Notes under the pieces: model-generated
Told to the model about the DNA's origin: nothing
Databases searched by the model: none
The model's input: only the letters and a program-made list of their open reading frames with translations
Assembly: GCF_041435015.1 (NCBI RefSeq)
Contig: NZ_CP107989.1
Location: 9,052,001 to 9,116,000 of the forward strand
DNA from: Streptomyces canus
Lineage (GTDB): Bacteria > Actinomycetota > Actinomycetes > Streptomycetales > Streptomycetaceae
Direction of reading: 5' to 3'
DNA: 64,000 nucleotides
Made by a program: the position numbers and the translations under genes
Shown: one piece after another, positions 8,258-15,625 of the stretch
Layout: each line of letters begins with the position of its first letter
Numbering within the stretch: the first letter of the stretch is position 1

Positions 8258-9531
8258 GCCGTCGCACGGGCCGCCTCCTGCGCGTCCTTCTCACGACCTG
8301 TCTGCTCGCTCTCGTCCCCGGCTGCGGGTCCGACACCCGCGACCCGCTGGTCGTCCTCGGACCCTGGACCGGCGAGGAGGGCAGGGCGTTCGAAGCGGCC
8401 CTCGACAAACTGGACGACGGGACCGGGCGGACATACACCTACGAGGGCACCCGCTCACTCCGCGAGACGCTCGTCTCGCAGCTGGAGGCCGACGACCCGC
8501 CGGACGTGGCGGTCCTCAACAGCATCGGCGAACTCACCGAGTACGCCCGACGCGACAAGCTGAAGCCCCTCGCCGAGGCGAGCGCCGAGCGCGCCTACCC
8601 GCCCTGGGCGCCGACCCTGCTGGTGGACGGCAGGCGGCGCACGTACTGGGTGCCGCTGAAGGTCGACCTCAAGAGCCTCGTGTGGAGCAAAAGGGGCGCC
8701 CCGAGCGAACGGTCCACCTGGTGCGTGGGTCTCGCCTCGCAGGCCACCTCCGGCTGGCCGGGCACCGACTGGATCGAGGACCTGGTGCTCCATCAGGCGG
8801 GCCCCGCCCTCTACACCGCCTGGGCCACGGGCCGCCTCGACTGGCGCGACCCGGCCGTCGAGCGTGCCTGGACCAGCTGGGCGCGACTGCTGGGCAAGCG
8901 CTCCCCGGCATCGGTCGAGCGGTCCCTGACCACATCGTTCGAGGGTGTGTCCGATTCCCGGGGAAATCCGCGCGGCCTGCTCGACTCGCCCGGCTTCGAC
9001 TGCACGCACGAGCACCAGAGCGCCTTCATCCGGTACGTCTACGCGGGCGACGACGTGACCGTGGAACCGGCGGCCCGCTATCTGGACGGGAAGTCCGCCT
9101 ACCGGGACGCCTTCGAGGTCGCGGGCGACATGGCCGCCGTGTTCAGCGACGACCCGGACGCCCAGGAACTCGTGGAGCGCCTCTCGAGCCCGGCCGGACG
9201 GGAGCGCTGGCGGGCGGAGGCGGCTCCCGCCGTACGGCCGCTGTTCCCGGACTCGGCCGGACTGTCACCGCCCGCCTCCGTGACCCCGGTCGAGCGGGAG
9301 ATCGACTCCCTGCTCACCACCCGCGCCCGCACCCTCTGCTTCGACGCCTCCGACGTCATGCCGCCCGAACTCCGGGACGCCTTCCACCGTGCGGTCCTGG
9401 AGTTCTTCCGTGACCCGACCCAGCGGCAACTCGACTCGTTGCTTCAGCAGTTGGAGACCGTACGCGTCCAGGTGAACACGGACTCGGGCACCGACCGCAC
9501 GTTCCGTCCTCCGCAGGACATCTGCGCGTGA
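8254..9531 (+). CDS. Extracellular solute-binding lipoprotein (type 1 / sugar-binding class) of the PknG operon
   Basis: A 425-residue lipoprotein. ATG overlaps the upstream stop (ATGA), giving translational coupling. The signal peptide RVLLTTCLLALVPGC ends in a lipobox with the modified Cys near residue 22. The mature part has features of ABC family 1 (MalE-like) binding proteins: SQLEADDPPDVAVLN, then an LKPLAEAS segment and a YWVPLKVDLKSLVWSK strand. No permease or ATPase lies nearby, so a sensor role is more likely than transport. In mycobacteria the equivalent gene, glnH, encodes a family 3 amino-acid binder; this one is of a different class, which suggests another ligand, possibly a carbohydrate. 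The ligand is unknown. Confidence 0.75.
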   Translation: MSRRTGRLLRVLLTTCLLALVPGCGSDTRDPLVVLGPWTGEEGRAFEAALDKLDDGTGRTYTYEGTRSLRETLVSQLEADDPPDVAVLNSIGELTEYARRDKLKPLAEASAERAYPPWAPTLLVDGRRRTYWVPLKVDLKSLVWSKRGAPSERSTWCVGLASQATSGWPGTDWIEDLVLHQAGPALYTAWATGRLDWRDPAVERAWTSWARLLGKRSPASVERSLTTSFEGVSDSRGNPRGLLDSPGFDCTHEHQSAFIRYVYAGDDVTVEPAARYLDGKSAYRDAFEVAGDMAAVFSDDPDAQELVERLSSPAGRERWRAEAAPAVRPLFPDSAGLSPPASVTPVEREIDSLLTTRARTLCFDASDVMPPELRDAFHRAVLEFFRDPTQRQLDSLLQQLETVRVQVNTDSGTDRTFRPPQDICA

Positions 9532-9598
9532 GCGGTCCGCCTCGGCCCCGTCCGCGTCGTGGCGCACGGCCGACGATCTGACCTGACATGGTGGTGTC

Positions 9599-10246
9599 AT
9601 GTGCTGGAGTGCGACAGCGGATCTCGTGGCGGGCACGGCCATCGCCTCCGTCGGGGCGGTCTGCGTGGCCCGGACCCGCCGCGCCGGAGACCTGCCCCTC
9701 GCCGCGCTGCCCCTGCTGCTCGGCGCCCATCAACTGGTGGAGGCCCAGGTCTGGCACACCGGCGGAGGGACCGGCGCGGCCACTGTCGCCTGGGCCGTCA
9801 TCGCCCTGCCCGTGCTCGCGGTGTGGGTGCCGGTGGGCGTGTGGTGCACGGTCCCACGCCGAACCGGACGCCGGGTGACGCCCGTCGTGGCGGTGGGCGT
9901 CGTGACCGCCGCCTTCCTCGCGCACGCTCTCGTCACCCACCCCGTCCGGGCGGAGATCCGCGGCCACACCATGGCCTACGTCATCGGACTGCCCCACGCG
10001 GAACTGCTCGTCGCGGGCTACCTGATCGCCACGGTCGGCGCACTGCTGCTCTCCGGCGACCGCCGCCTGACGGGACTGGGGATCCTGACCGGGGCGGGCG
10101 CGCTGATGTGCTGGCTGCTGTGGCGGCTGGAGTTCGTGTCGACCTGGTGCGCGCTGGCGGCGGTCTGCTCGGTGGTCCTGTACGGATGGGTGCGGACACG
10201 CCCCACGCCGAGGCCCGTTCTCCCCGCGTGGGACGCCCGGCACTGA
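9599..10246 (+). CDS. Integral membrane protein, DUF6629-like
   Basis: A 215-residue, very hydrophobic protein with about six to seven predicted helices. It begins with the characteristic MCWSATADLVAG and contains a conserved HQLVEAQVWH segment, as in the DUF6629 family of actinobacterial membrane proteins. No function is established. The ribosome site (GGTGGTG) is weak. It follows the PknG operon by 67 nt on the same strand and converges on the LysR gene. It may be the last gene of the kinase operon or a separate unit. Confidence 0.75.
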   Translation: MCWSATADLVAGTAIASVGAVCVARTRRAGDLPLAALPLLLGAHQLVEAQVWHTGGGTGAATVAWAVIALPVLAVWVPVGVWCTVPRRTGRRVTPVVAVGVVTAAFLAHALVTHPVRAEIRGHTMAYVIGLPHAELLVAGYLIATVGALLLSGDRRLTGLGILTGAGALMCWLLWRLEFVSTWCALAAVCSVVLYGWVRTRPTPRPVLPAWDARH

Positions 10247-10298
10247 ACAGCGCGCGCAGCAGTGCCGGGCGGGCCGCCGGGCTGGGTCGTCACCGGAG

Positions 10299-11162
10299 TC
10301 AGGTTGCCGACATGATCATGTCGGCCGCGACGCCGACCAGGGACGCGACCGCCAACGAGCGACTGCTGGGCGGCCAGGCGATCACCGTGGTCACCTGCGG
10401 CGCGTCGACGACGGGCACCGCGACGTGTTCGGGCCACTGCCAGGCACGGCTGGAAGCCGGGATGACGAGCAACGTCCTGCTGAGCGCCACGAGTTGAGCG
10501 AGCTGAGACTGGGTGCGCACCTCGGGTCCGGGCCCGTCGGGGTAGGACCCGTCGAGCCGGGGCCATCGAGCGATCGGCAGGTCCGGCACATCCTGGACGT
10601 CCGCCAGCGTGAGCTCGGCGCGTGACGCGAGCGGATGCCCGGCGGGCACGATCGCGACCTGACCTTCGACGTAGAGGTCTTCGGAGTCGAACCCGGCGAG
10701 GTCGTCGTAAGGGTGATGCATGAGCGCCACGTCGGCGTGCCCGTCGCGGAGCAGCCGCGCCTGCTCACCGACCTCGCACAGAAGGATCTCGATCGGTGGC
10801 GCCTCCGGTGCGCTCGCCACCGTGTCGAGGAGCTGCCGCAGCACTTCGTGGGACGCCCCGGCCTTGGTCGCGAGCACCAGCGGCCGCTTCGGGTCCCCGG
10901 CACGCCGCGTTCGACGCGCGGCGGCAGCGACCGCGTCCAGAGCCGCTCCGGCCTCCCGAAGCAGCACGCCGCCGGCATCGGTGAGCGCCACTCCGCGCCG
11001 GTCCCGGTCGAGGAGCCGGACGCCGAGCCGCCGCTCCAGCCTCGCGATCGCGCGGGACAGCGGCGGTTGCGCGATCCCGAGCCGACCGGCGGCGCGTCCG
11101 AAGTGCAGTTCCTCGGCGACGGCGACGAAGTACCGAAGCTCGCGGGTCTCGAGATCGTCCAC
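10299..11162 (-). CDS. LysR family transcriptional regulator
   Basis: A 287-residue regulator starting at GTG (11160-11162). The N-terminal winged helix is RELRYFVAVAEELHFGRAAG followed by LGIAQPPLSRAIARLE, standard for LysR. The effector-binding domain follows (about 90-285), with the typical DVALMHHP and ALSRTLLVIPA segments. It is divergent from an SDR oxidoreductase gene, with a TGATAC-N7-GTATCA site between them, so it most likely controls that gene and itself. The inducer is unknown. Confidence 0.92.
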   Translation of the reverse strand: MDDLETRELRYFVAVAEELHFGRAAGRLGIAQPPLSRAIARLERRLGVRLLDRDRRGVALTDAGGVLLREAGAALDAVAAAARRTRRAGDPKRPLVLATKAGASHEVLRQLLDTVASAPEAPPIEILLCEVGEQARLLRDGHADVALMHHPYDDLAGFDSEDLYVEGQVAIVPAGHPLASRAELTLADVQDVPDLPIARWPRLDGSYPDGPGPEVRTQSQLAQLVALSRTLLVIPASSRAWQWPEHVAVPVVDAPQVTTVIAWPPSSRSLAVASLVGVAADMIMSAT

Positions 11163-11179
11163 ACGGACAGCCTACCGAC

Positions 11180-11198
11180 TGATACCCGGCGAGTATCA
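11180..11198. promoter_or_regulatory. Inverted repeat TGATAC-N7-GTATCA, probable LysR box
   Basis: A perfect 6-bp inverted repeat with a 7-nt spacer, containing the T-N11-A core expected of LysR sites. It lies in the short divergent region between the LysR gene (start 11162) and the SDR gene, 18 nt upstream of the regulator start. Confidence 0.7.
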
Positions 11199-11245
11199 CA
11201 GTGCACCGGTTCGATATTGGACGGCGCATGTCCGGCTCGCCCAGC

Positions 11246-11971
11246 ATGAATCGCGTGAACGACATGAAGACCGCGCTGGTCACCGGCGCGAACAAGGGAA
11301 TTGGTTTCGCCATCGCACAGGGTCTCGGGGCCCTTGGCTTCACGGTCGCGGTAGGGGCTCGCGACGACTCCAGGCGCGAGCAGGCCGTCAAGGAACTGCA
11401 GGCCGCGGGCGTCGACGCGTTCGGGGTCGCCCTCGACGTCACCTCCGACGACAGCGTCGCCGCGGCGGCGGCGACCGTCGAACGGACGACGGGACGGCTC
11501 GACGTGCTCGTCAACAACGCGGGTGTCTCCGGCGCCATCGAAGGCGGCACGCAGGATCCGACGACGCTCGACCTCGAGGTCGTCCGCGCCGTCCTCGACA
11601 CCAACGTCCTCGGGGTCATCCGGGTGACGAACGCGATGCTCCCGCTGCTCAGCCGAGCGAACTCGCCGCGCATCGTCAACGTGTCGAGCAGCATGGGCTC
11701 GTTGACGCTGCAGACCGGACCGGTCATGGCCGCCTACGCCCCGTCGAAGTCGATGCTCAACAGCGTCACGGCGCAGTACGCCCGCAGGCTCACCGATACG
11801 AACGTCATCGTGAACGCCTGCTGCCCCGGCTATGTGGCGACCGACTTCACCGGTTTCAACGCGCCACGGACGCCCGAGCAGGGCGCGGCGATCGCCGTCC
11901 GGCTCGCCACCCTGCCGGACGACGGACCGCGTGGCGGCTTCTTCGACGACGAGGGCGTCGTCCCCTGGTGA
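11246..11971 (+). CDS. SDR family NAD(P)-dependent oxidoreductase
   Basis: A classical short-chain dehydrogenase of about 241 residues. Motifs are TGANKGIG (cofactor binding, TGxxxGxG), NNAG, a serine strand NVSSSMGSL and the catalytic YAPSK (YxxxK). In-frame starts are ATG at 11228, 11246 and 11264 and GTG at 11255; none has a clear ribosome site. 11246 is a compromise, and 11264 (MKTALVTG) is equally plausible. SDRs of this kind act on carbonyl compounds such as menadione or aldehydes; the substrate is not predictable. It is probably controlled by the divergent LysR regulator. Confidence 0.9.
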   Translation: MNRVNDMKTALVTGANKGIGFAIAQGLGALGFTVAVGARDDSRREQAVKELQAAGVDAFGVALDVTSDDSVAAAAATVERTTGRLDVLVNNAGVSGAIEGGTQDPTTLDLEVVRAVLDTNVLGVIRVTNAMLPLLSRANSPRIVNVSSSMGSLTLQTGPVMAAYAPSKSMLNSVTAQYARRLTDTNVIVNACCPGYVATDFTGFNAPRTPEQGAAIAVRLATLPDDGPRGGFFDDEGVVPW

Positions 11972-12080
11972 CCCGGACGGACGGCAGCGGCAGCGACGTA
12001 CCTGTCCCGCCGTCCCTTCCGTCCGGCGTCGGGCTGCGCCGCCGACCGGGTGCCTTTCCGTGGCGCGCCTGACGGTCGCG

Positions 12081-12187
12081 GCCCCGGCGCTTCGGAGGTG
12101 CCGGGCCCGCTGCCCATCGGTCGCCCGCGCGACGGCGTGCGCGCCTATGTCCTCGACCGCGCCCTGCGACCGGCCCCGCCCGGCACG
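12081..12187 (+). pseudogene. Orphan fragment of an NRPS adenylation domain
   Basis: This 107-bp stretch aligns without gaps to 30979-31085 of the first NRPS gene, with 7 mismatches by eye (about 93% identity). In frame it reads GASEVPGPLPIGRP, a short bridge and then [16 protein letters not shown], the part of an A domain between core motifs A5 and A6. Similarity stops abruptly on both sides and no start, active-site motif or carrier domain surrounds it. It lies in the gap between the convergent SDR and LacI genes. It is a non-functional relic of duplication, gene conversion or deletion of a related NRPS. The rest of the gap (11972-12258) shows nothing else. Confidence 0.85.
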
Positions 12188-12258
12188 CCAACCTCCCGCA
12201 CCGCTTCCTCCCCGCCCGGCCCATGCCCGCTGTTCCGGTGCCGACGAGCGCAGACGGC

Positions 12259-13311
12259 TCAGGCGGGCGGTCGCCCCGAGCTCTCCCGGACCACCAGTTC
12301 CGGCACGGAGACCGGACGCGGGGCGATCGGCACGGACTCCTCCAGTACTCCGTGCAGCAGGGCGAACGCGGCTCGGCCAAGGCCCGTGAAGTCCAGACGT
12401 ACGGTCGTGAGGGACGGCGTCAGATAGGCGGCGTGCGGGGCGTCGTCGAGCCCGGCCACGCTGACCTCGCCGGGCACCGGGCGTCCGGCCTCGTGCAGGG
12501 CGCGCAGCACACCGAGGGCCAGGTCGTCGTTGCCGCACAGGACCGCGGTGACCGAGGGATCCCGGGCGAGTTCCAGGCCCGCCGCGTGGCCACCGGCGGG
12601 GCCCCAACCGCCCGGCAGGGGAAGGGGTTCGGGAGCACCCGCCTCTTTGAGTGCCTGGCGCCAGCCGCCGGTGCGGGCACTGGTGCGGCGGGTGCTGGAG
12701 GGAATGGCGACGTAATGGACGGTCTCGTGGCCCAGCGACAGCAGATGCCGGGTCACCTCGTGGGCGGCCTCGCGGTCGTCGGTCCACACCCACGGCCGGT
12801 CGCCGGTAGGCGCGCTCGCCGGGGTCTCGACCACGCCGACAACGGGCAGCCCGGCCGGGACCGCCTCCAGGGCCCGGACGCCCGCGGGATCGTACGCGAT
12901 CACGAGCAGCCCGCCGCCCGCGTCGGCGGCACGCTGCACCTCTACGGTGACGGCGGCCTCGTCGGCCGATTCGAGGACGCCCACACCCACCGAGTACGCT
13001 GCCGCGCGGGCCGCCTCCTCGACACCCTGGAGGATCGAGGCGTAGCCGTAGTGCGTGGTGTTGGCGGTGAGCACGGTAACGGCCCTGCTGCGGCCCCTGG
13101 CCAGGGCGAGCGCGGTGGTGTTGCGCCGGAAGCCCAGCTCGTCGATGGCGGCGAGAACCCGCTCCCGTGTCGACTGCTTGACACTGGGGTGACCGTTGAT
13201 CACCCGGCTGACGGTCTGGTAGGAGACGCCGGCGGCCGCGGCGACATCCCGGATGCTCGCCGCACCGCGGGTGTGACCGGCCACATTCATCCCGGGATTG
13301 TGGCCGGTCAC
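12259..13311 (-). CDS. LacI family transcriptional regulator
   Basis: Up to 350 residues. The helix-turn-helix is SIRDVAAAAGVSYQTVSRVI with the hinge helix further on, followed by a periplasmic-binding-protein-like sensor domain (about 70-335) containing GNDDLALGVLRALHEAG and VAGLDDAP. Two starts are possible: GTG at 13311 and ATG at 13290 (MNVAGHTRG). The second looks more natural for the family, and a 12-bp inverted repeat then spans the start. No sugar genes are adjacent; the gene lies 51 nt downstream of a glycerophosphodiesterase gene on the same strand. Target and effector are unknown. Confidence 0.92.
   Translation of the reverse strand: MTGHNPGMNVAGHTRGAASIRDVAAAAGVSYQTVSRVINGHPSVKQSTRERVLAAIDELGFRRNTTALALARGRSRAVTVLTANTTHYGYASILQGVEEAARAAAYSVGVGVLESADEAAVTVEVQRAADAGGGLLVIAYDPAGVRALEAVPAGLPVVGVVETPASAPTGDRPWVWTDDREAAHEVTRHLLSLGHETVHYVAIPSSTRRTSARTGGWRQALKEAGAPEPLPLPGGWGPAGGHAAGLELARDPSVTAVLCGNDDLALGVLRALHEAGRPVPGEVSVAGLDDAPHAAYLTPSLTTVRLDFTGLGRAAFALLHGVLEESVPIAPRPVSVPELVVRESSGRPPA
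13273..13311. promoter_or_regulatory. 12-bp inverted repeat over the LacI-gene start, candidate autoregulatory site
   Basis: GTGACCGGCCAC (13273-13284) and GTGGCCGGTCAC (13300-13311) are perfect inverted copies 15 nt apart, with a smaller palindrome ATCCCGGGAT in the spacer. The position over the translation start suggests either autoregulation or an mRNA hairpin that hides the start codon. Confidence 0.5.
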
Positions 13312-13362
13312 CGGCGGAACGTCAAGCGAACATGGGCTTGGAGACCCGGCGGCCCGACTCCG

Positions 13363-14430
13363 TCAGCGGGGCCGGTACGCCCTCGGCAGCGGCATGCCGC
13401 GGTCGGCCATGATCTGCCGTACGCGATTCGGGTAGTCGGTGATGACGCCGTCCACGCCCATGTCCATGAGCGCTTCCAGGGTGGCGGGGTCGTCGCAGGT
13501 CCACGGGATGACCTTCAGGCCTCGGGCGTGCGCCTCCCGGACCATCGTCCGGTCGGCGTAGAAGCGGAAGTCGGGGTCGCCGACCGTGCCGCTCTGCGGG
13601 AAGCCGTAGTTGGGGGAGAGGGCCCTGACACCGGGGATCGTGGCGGCCGCCCTGACGAAGTCGCCGCCGTAGTCGTCGGCGTCGATCCCGCCGAGCCACG
13701 GGGACGCACCTGGCAGGCCGACCTGGAGGAAGTCGTAGTTCGTGAGCGCGACGAGGGGCCACTTCGGGGCCAGCTTGTGCATCGCCTTCAGCGCGCCCCA
13801 GTCGAAGGACTGGATGGTGACCTGGTTCTCGATGCCCGAGCGGTGGATCTCCTCGTGGACCCGCCGCACGAACAGCGCACGCGGCGCGGTCTGCTCGGGC
13901 GCGCCCGCCTCGACCTTCGTCTCGATGTTCAGCCTGACCTGCTTGGCGCGGTAGCTCTTGACCAGGTTCAGGACGTCCTTCAACTCGACCATCCGGAAGC
14001 CCTTGACCACCTCCTGCTCGGGGAAGCCGGGCAGCTGCTGGTAACCGCAGTCCAGGGTCTTGACCTGAGCCAGCGTCAGATCCTTGATGTACTTGCCGAC
14101 ATACGGATACATCGGGTCGCCGGCCGTCACCGGTCCCGTGTCACGGCACTTGACCGAGCTGATCTGCCGGTCGTGGTTGACGACGACCTTCCTGTCCCTG
14201 GTGACATGGGTGTCCAGCTCCAGCGTGGACACCCCGAGGCGCATCGCCTTGCCGAAGCCCTCCAGGGACTCCTCGGTCGTCATGCCGATGCCGCCGCGGT
14301 GGGCCTGGAGGTCGAAGTGCGGCTTGGGCTTCGGCGGTTGGTGGCCGTCGTACGCCGTCGCGGGCGTGGCGGCCGACAGCGCGAGCACCGGCACCGCCGC
14401 CAGCCCGGCGAGGACACGTCTTGAGGACAT
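13363..14430 (-). CDS. Secreted glycerophosphodiester phosphodiesterase
   Basis: A 355-residue protein. The ATG at 14430 is preceded by GAGGTG. A signal peptide (MSSRRVLAGLAAVPVLALSA, then ATPATA) directs export. The GDPD TIM barrel follows with the conserved catalytic elements AHRGG, ELDTH and NHD, then IETK and DGVITDYP near the C-terminus. It hydrolyses glycerophosphodiesters to glycerol 3-phosphate and an alcohol, typically to salvage phosphate and glycerol outside the cell. It is a PlcC/GlpQ-type enzyme. No pho box was recognised upstream. The family is clear; substrate preference is not. Confidence 0.92.
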   Translation of the reverse strand: MSSRRVLAGLAAVPVLALSAATPATAYDGHQPPKPKPHFDLQAHRGGIGMTTEESLEGFGKAMRLGVSTLELDTHVTRDRKVVVNHDRQISSVKCRDTGPVTAGDPMYPYVGKYIKDLTLAQVKTLDCGYQQLPGFPEQEVVKGFRMVELKDVLNLVKSYRAKQVRLNIETKVEAGAPEQTAPRALFVRRVHEEIHRSGIENQVTIQSFDWGALKAMHKLAPKWPLVALTNYDFLQVGLPGASPWLGGIDADDYGGDFVRAAATIPGVRALSPNYGFPQSGTVGDPDFRFYADRTMVREAHARGLKVIPWTCDDPATLEALMDMGVDGVITDYPNRVRQIMADRGMPLPRAYRPR

Positions 14431-14754
14431 CGACACCTCACTCCTATGGGTCGGGACGCCCACAGACGCTAGTGAGGACGCGGGCCGGTTCAACCCCTCG
14501 GACGTGATCCCGGCGTGAATGTCCGAGGAACGACGTTCCCGTCGGCGGTACGCGACGAGGTAGATCGCTCGGCGCGCCCCTCGACGTCGGTGCCGGACTG
14601 CGCGCGGCCGGCGGGACGACGTCGTGGTGCACGTGAAGGGGCGGGAGGCGATGGGCACGACCTCGACGTGGCCGCCATGCAGCCGTCCGACCGGTTCGAG
14701 GGCGCGTCTGCCGGAGATCACCGCCCGGCCCCCGCGAACCCACCGCCCCGGTCG
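14431..14754. other. Intergenic stretch with no gene seen
   Basis: 324 nt between the starts of the phosphodiesterase gene and the end of the YqjF-like gene. It must hold the promoter of the phosphodiesterase gene. The open frames here lack ribosome sites and plausible protein composition. No clear operator, hairpin or repeat was found. Confidence 0.5.
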
Positions 14755-15537
14755 TCAGGGTGTGGGGATGCCCGCCGGGCGGGCCGGACGGCCGAGGCGG
14801 ACCGGGACGCCGGGGGAGTACAGGACGCTGACCGGGGCGTCGGTCGGGGCGGGCAGGCCGGCCGCGGTGACGAGGTCCTGCCGGCAGGTGAGCAGTTCGG
14901 CACGGTACAGGGGCCAGCGCGGATGGTCGTTGGGCAGGTAGGCCAGCGGCTCGGGGCCGCCGAAGAAGGCGTTGTGCATCCCCCAGCGGGCGGTGAGGAA
15001 GTGTTCCAGGTCGGTCGGCTCCCCGATGGGTTCGCCGGTCCGTACCGTGATCAGGCTCCGGGCCCCGCGCGGGCCGGGCCACCGGCGTGAGCTGGTGTAG
15101 GTGACGGTGTCCCCGGCCGTGCGGACGCTCATCCGGGACCAGAGATACGGCAGCCGGAAGCCGACGCGTCCCATCACCACCGGGATCAGCCGGGAGGCGT
15201 CCATCGAGCGGAACACCACGCCACGCCGTCCGTGCGTGTCCACCGAGTACAGCCGCACGTTGGTCTCCGGGAAGGTCCCGAGATACGGCACCCCGGGCAG
15301 CCCCAGCCAGCCGACCCGGTGCATCCGGAACGCGACCAGGCCGACGTATGTCAGCCCGTCGTGGGTGTCGGGGACCGTGCCGCGCGGCAACAGCCCGGCC
15401 ACGACCGATGGTTCGACGCCCCAGTGGATGAAGGCGAGGTCGAGCCACTGCTGGGTGAGGAGCGGGGTCCCTATGAGGGTGGGGGCGTCCGGGGTGACGG
15501 GAGCGGGGTTCGGCACGAGGTCCAGGGTGGCAGACAC
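14755..15537 (-). CDS. YqjF family (DUF2071) protein
   Basis: About 260 residues from a GTG at 15537 (MSATLDLVPNPAP); longer frames overlap the upstream gene and look non-coding. Characteristic YqjF/DUF2071 segments are QQWLDLAFIHWGVEP, GLTYVGLVAFRM, FPETNVRLYS and the C-terminal DHPRWPLYRAELL. The fold is acetoacetate decarboxylase-like, but catalytic function is unproven. It lies 88 nt downstream of the MMPL transporter gene on the same strand and may be cotranscribed. The start is uncertain; the family is well supported. Confidence 0.85.
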   Translation of the reverse strand: MSATLDLVPNPAPVTPDAPTLIGTPLLTQQWLDLAFIHWGVEPSVVAGLLPRGTVPDTHDGLTYVGLVAFRMHRVGWLGLPGVPYLGTFPETNVRLYSVDTHGRRGVVFRSMDASRLIPVVMGRVGFRLPYLWSRMSVRTAGDTVTYTSSRRWPGPRGARSLITVRTGEPIGEPTDLEHFLTARWGMHNAFFGGPEPLAYLPNDHPRWPLYRAELLTCRQDLVTAAGLPAPTDAPVSVLYSPGVPVRLGRPARPAGIPTP

Positions 15538-15625
15538 CGATCGTGTCCGGCCCGGCGGTGTGCCGGGACGGGGCGGCGTCCGCCGAGCCATGCGGCCCGG
15601 CGGACGCCGCCCCGTGACCTCGCCG

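Noticed and set aside
12050..12427. A 125-codon forward frame containing the A-domain fragment, as a functional gene
   Set aside because: It holds only about 35 NRPS-like residues, lacks all active-site motifs, has no ribosome site and runs into the convergent LacI gene.
12223..14424. A 733-codon forward frame over the LacI and phosphodiesterase genes
   Set aside because: Both reverse-strand genes have clear domains and starts; the forward frame has none.
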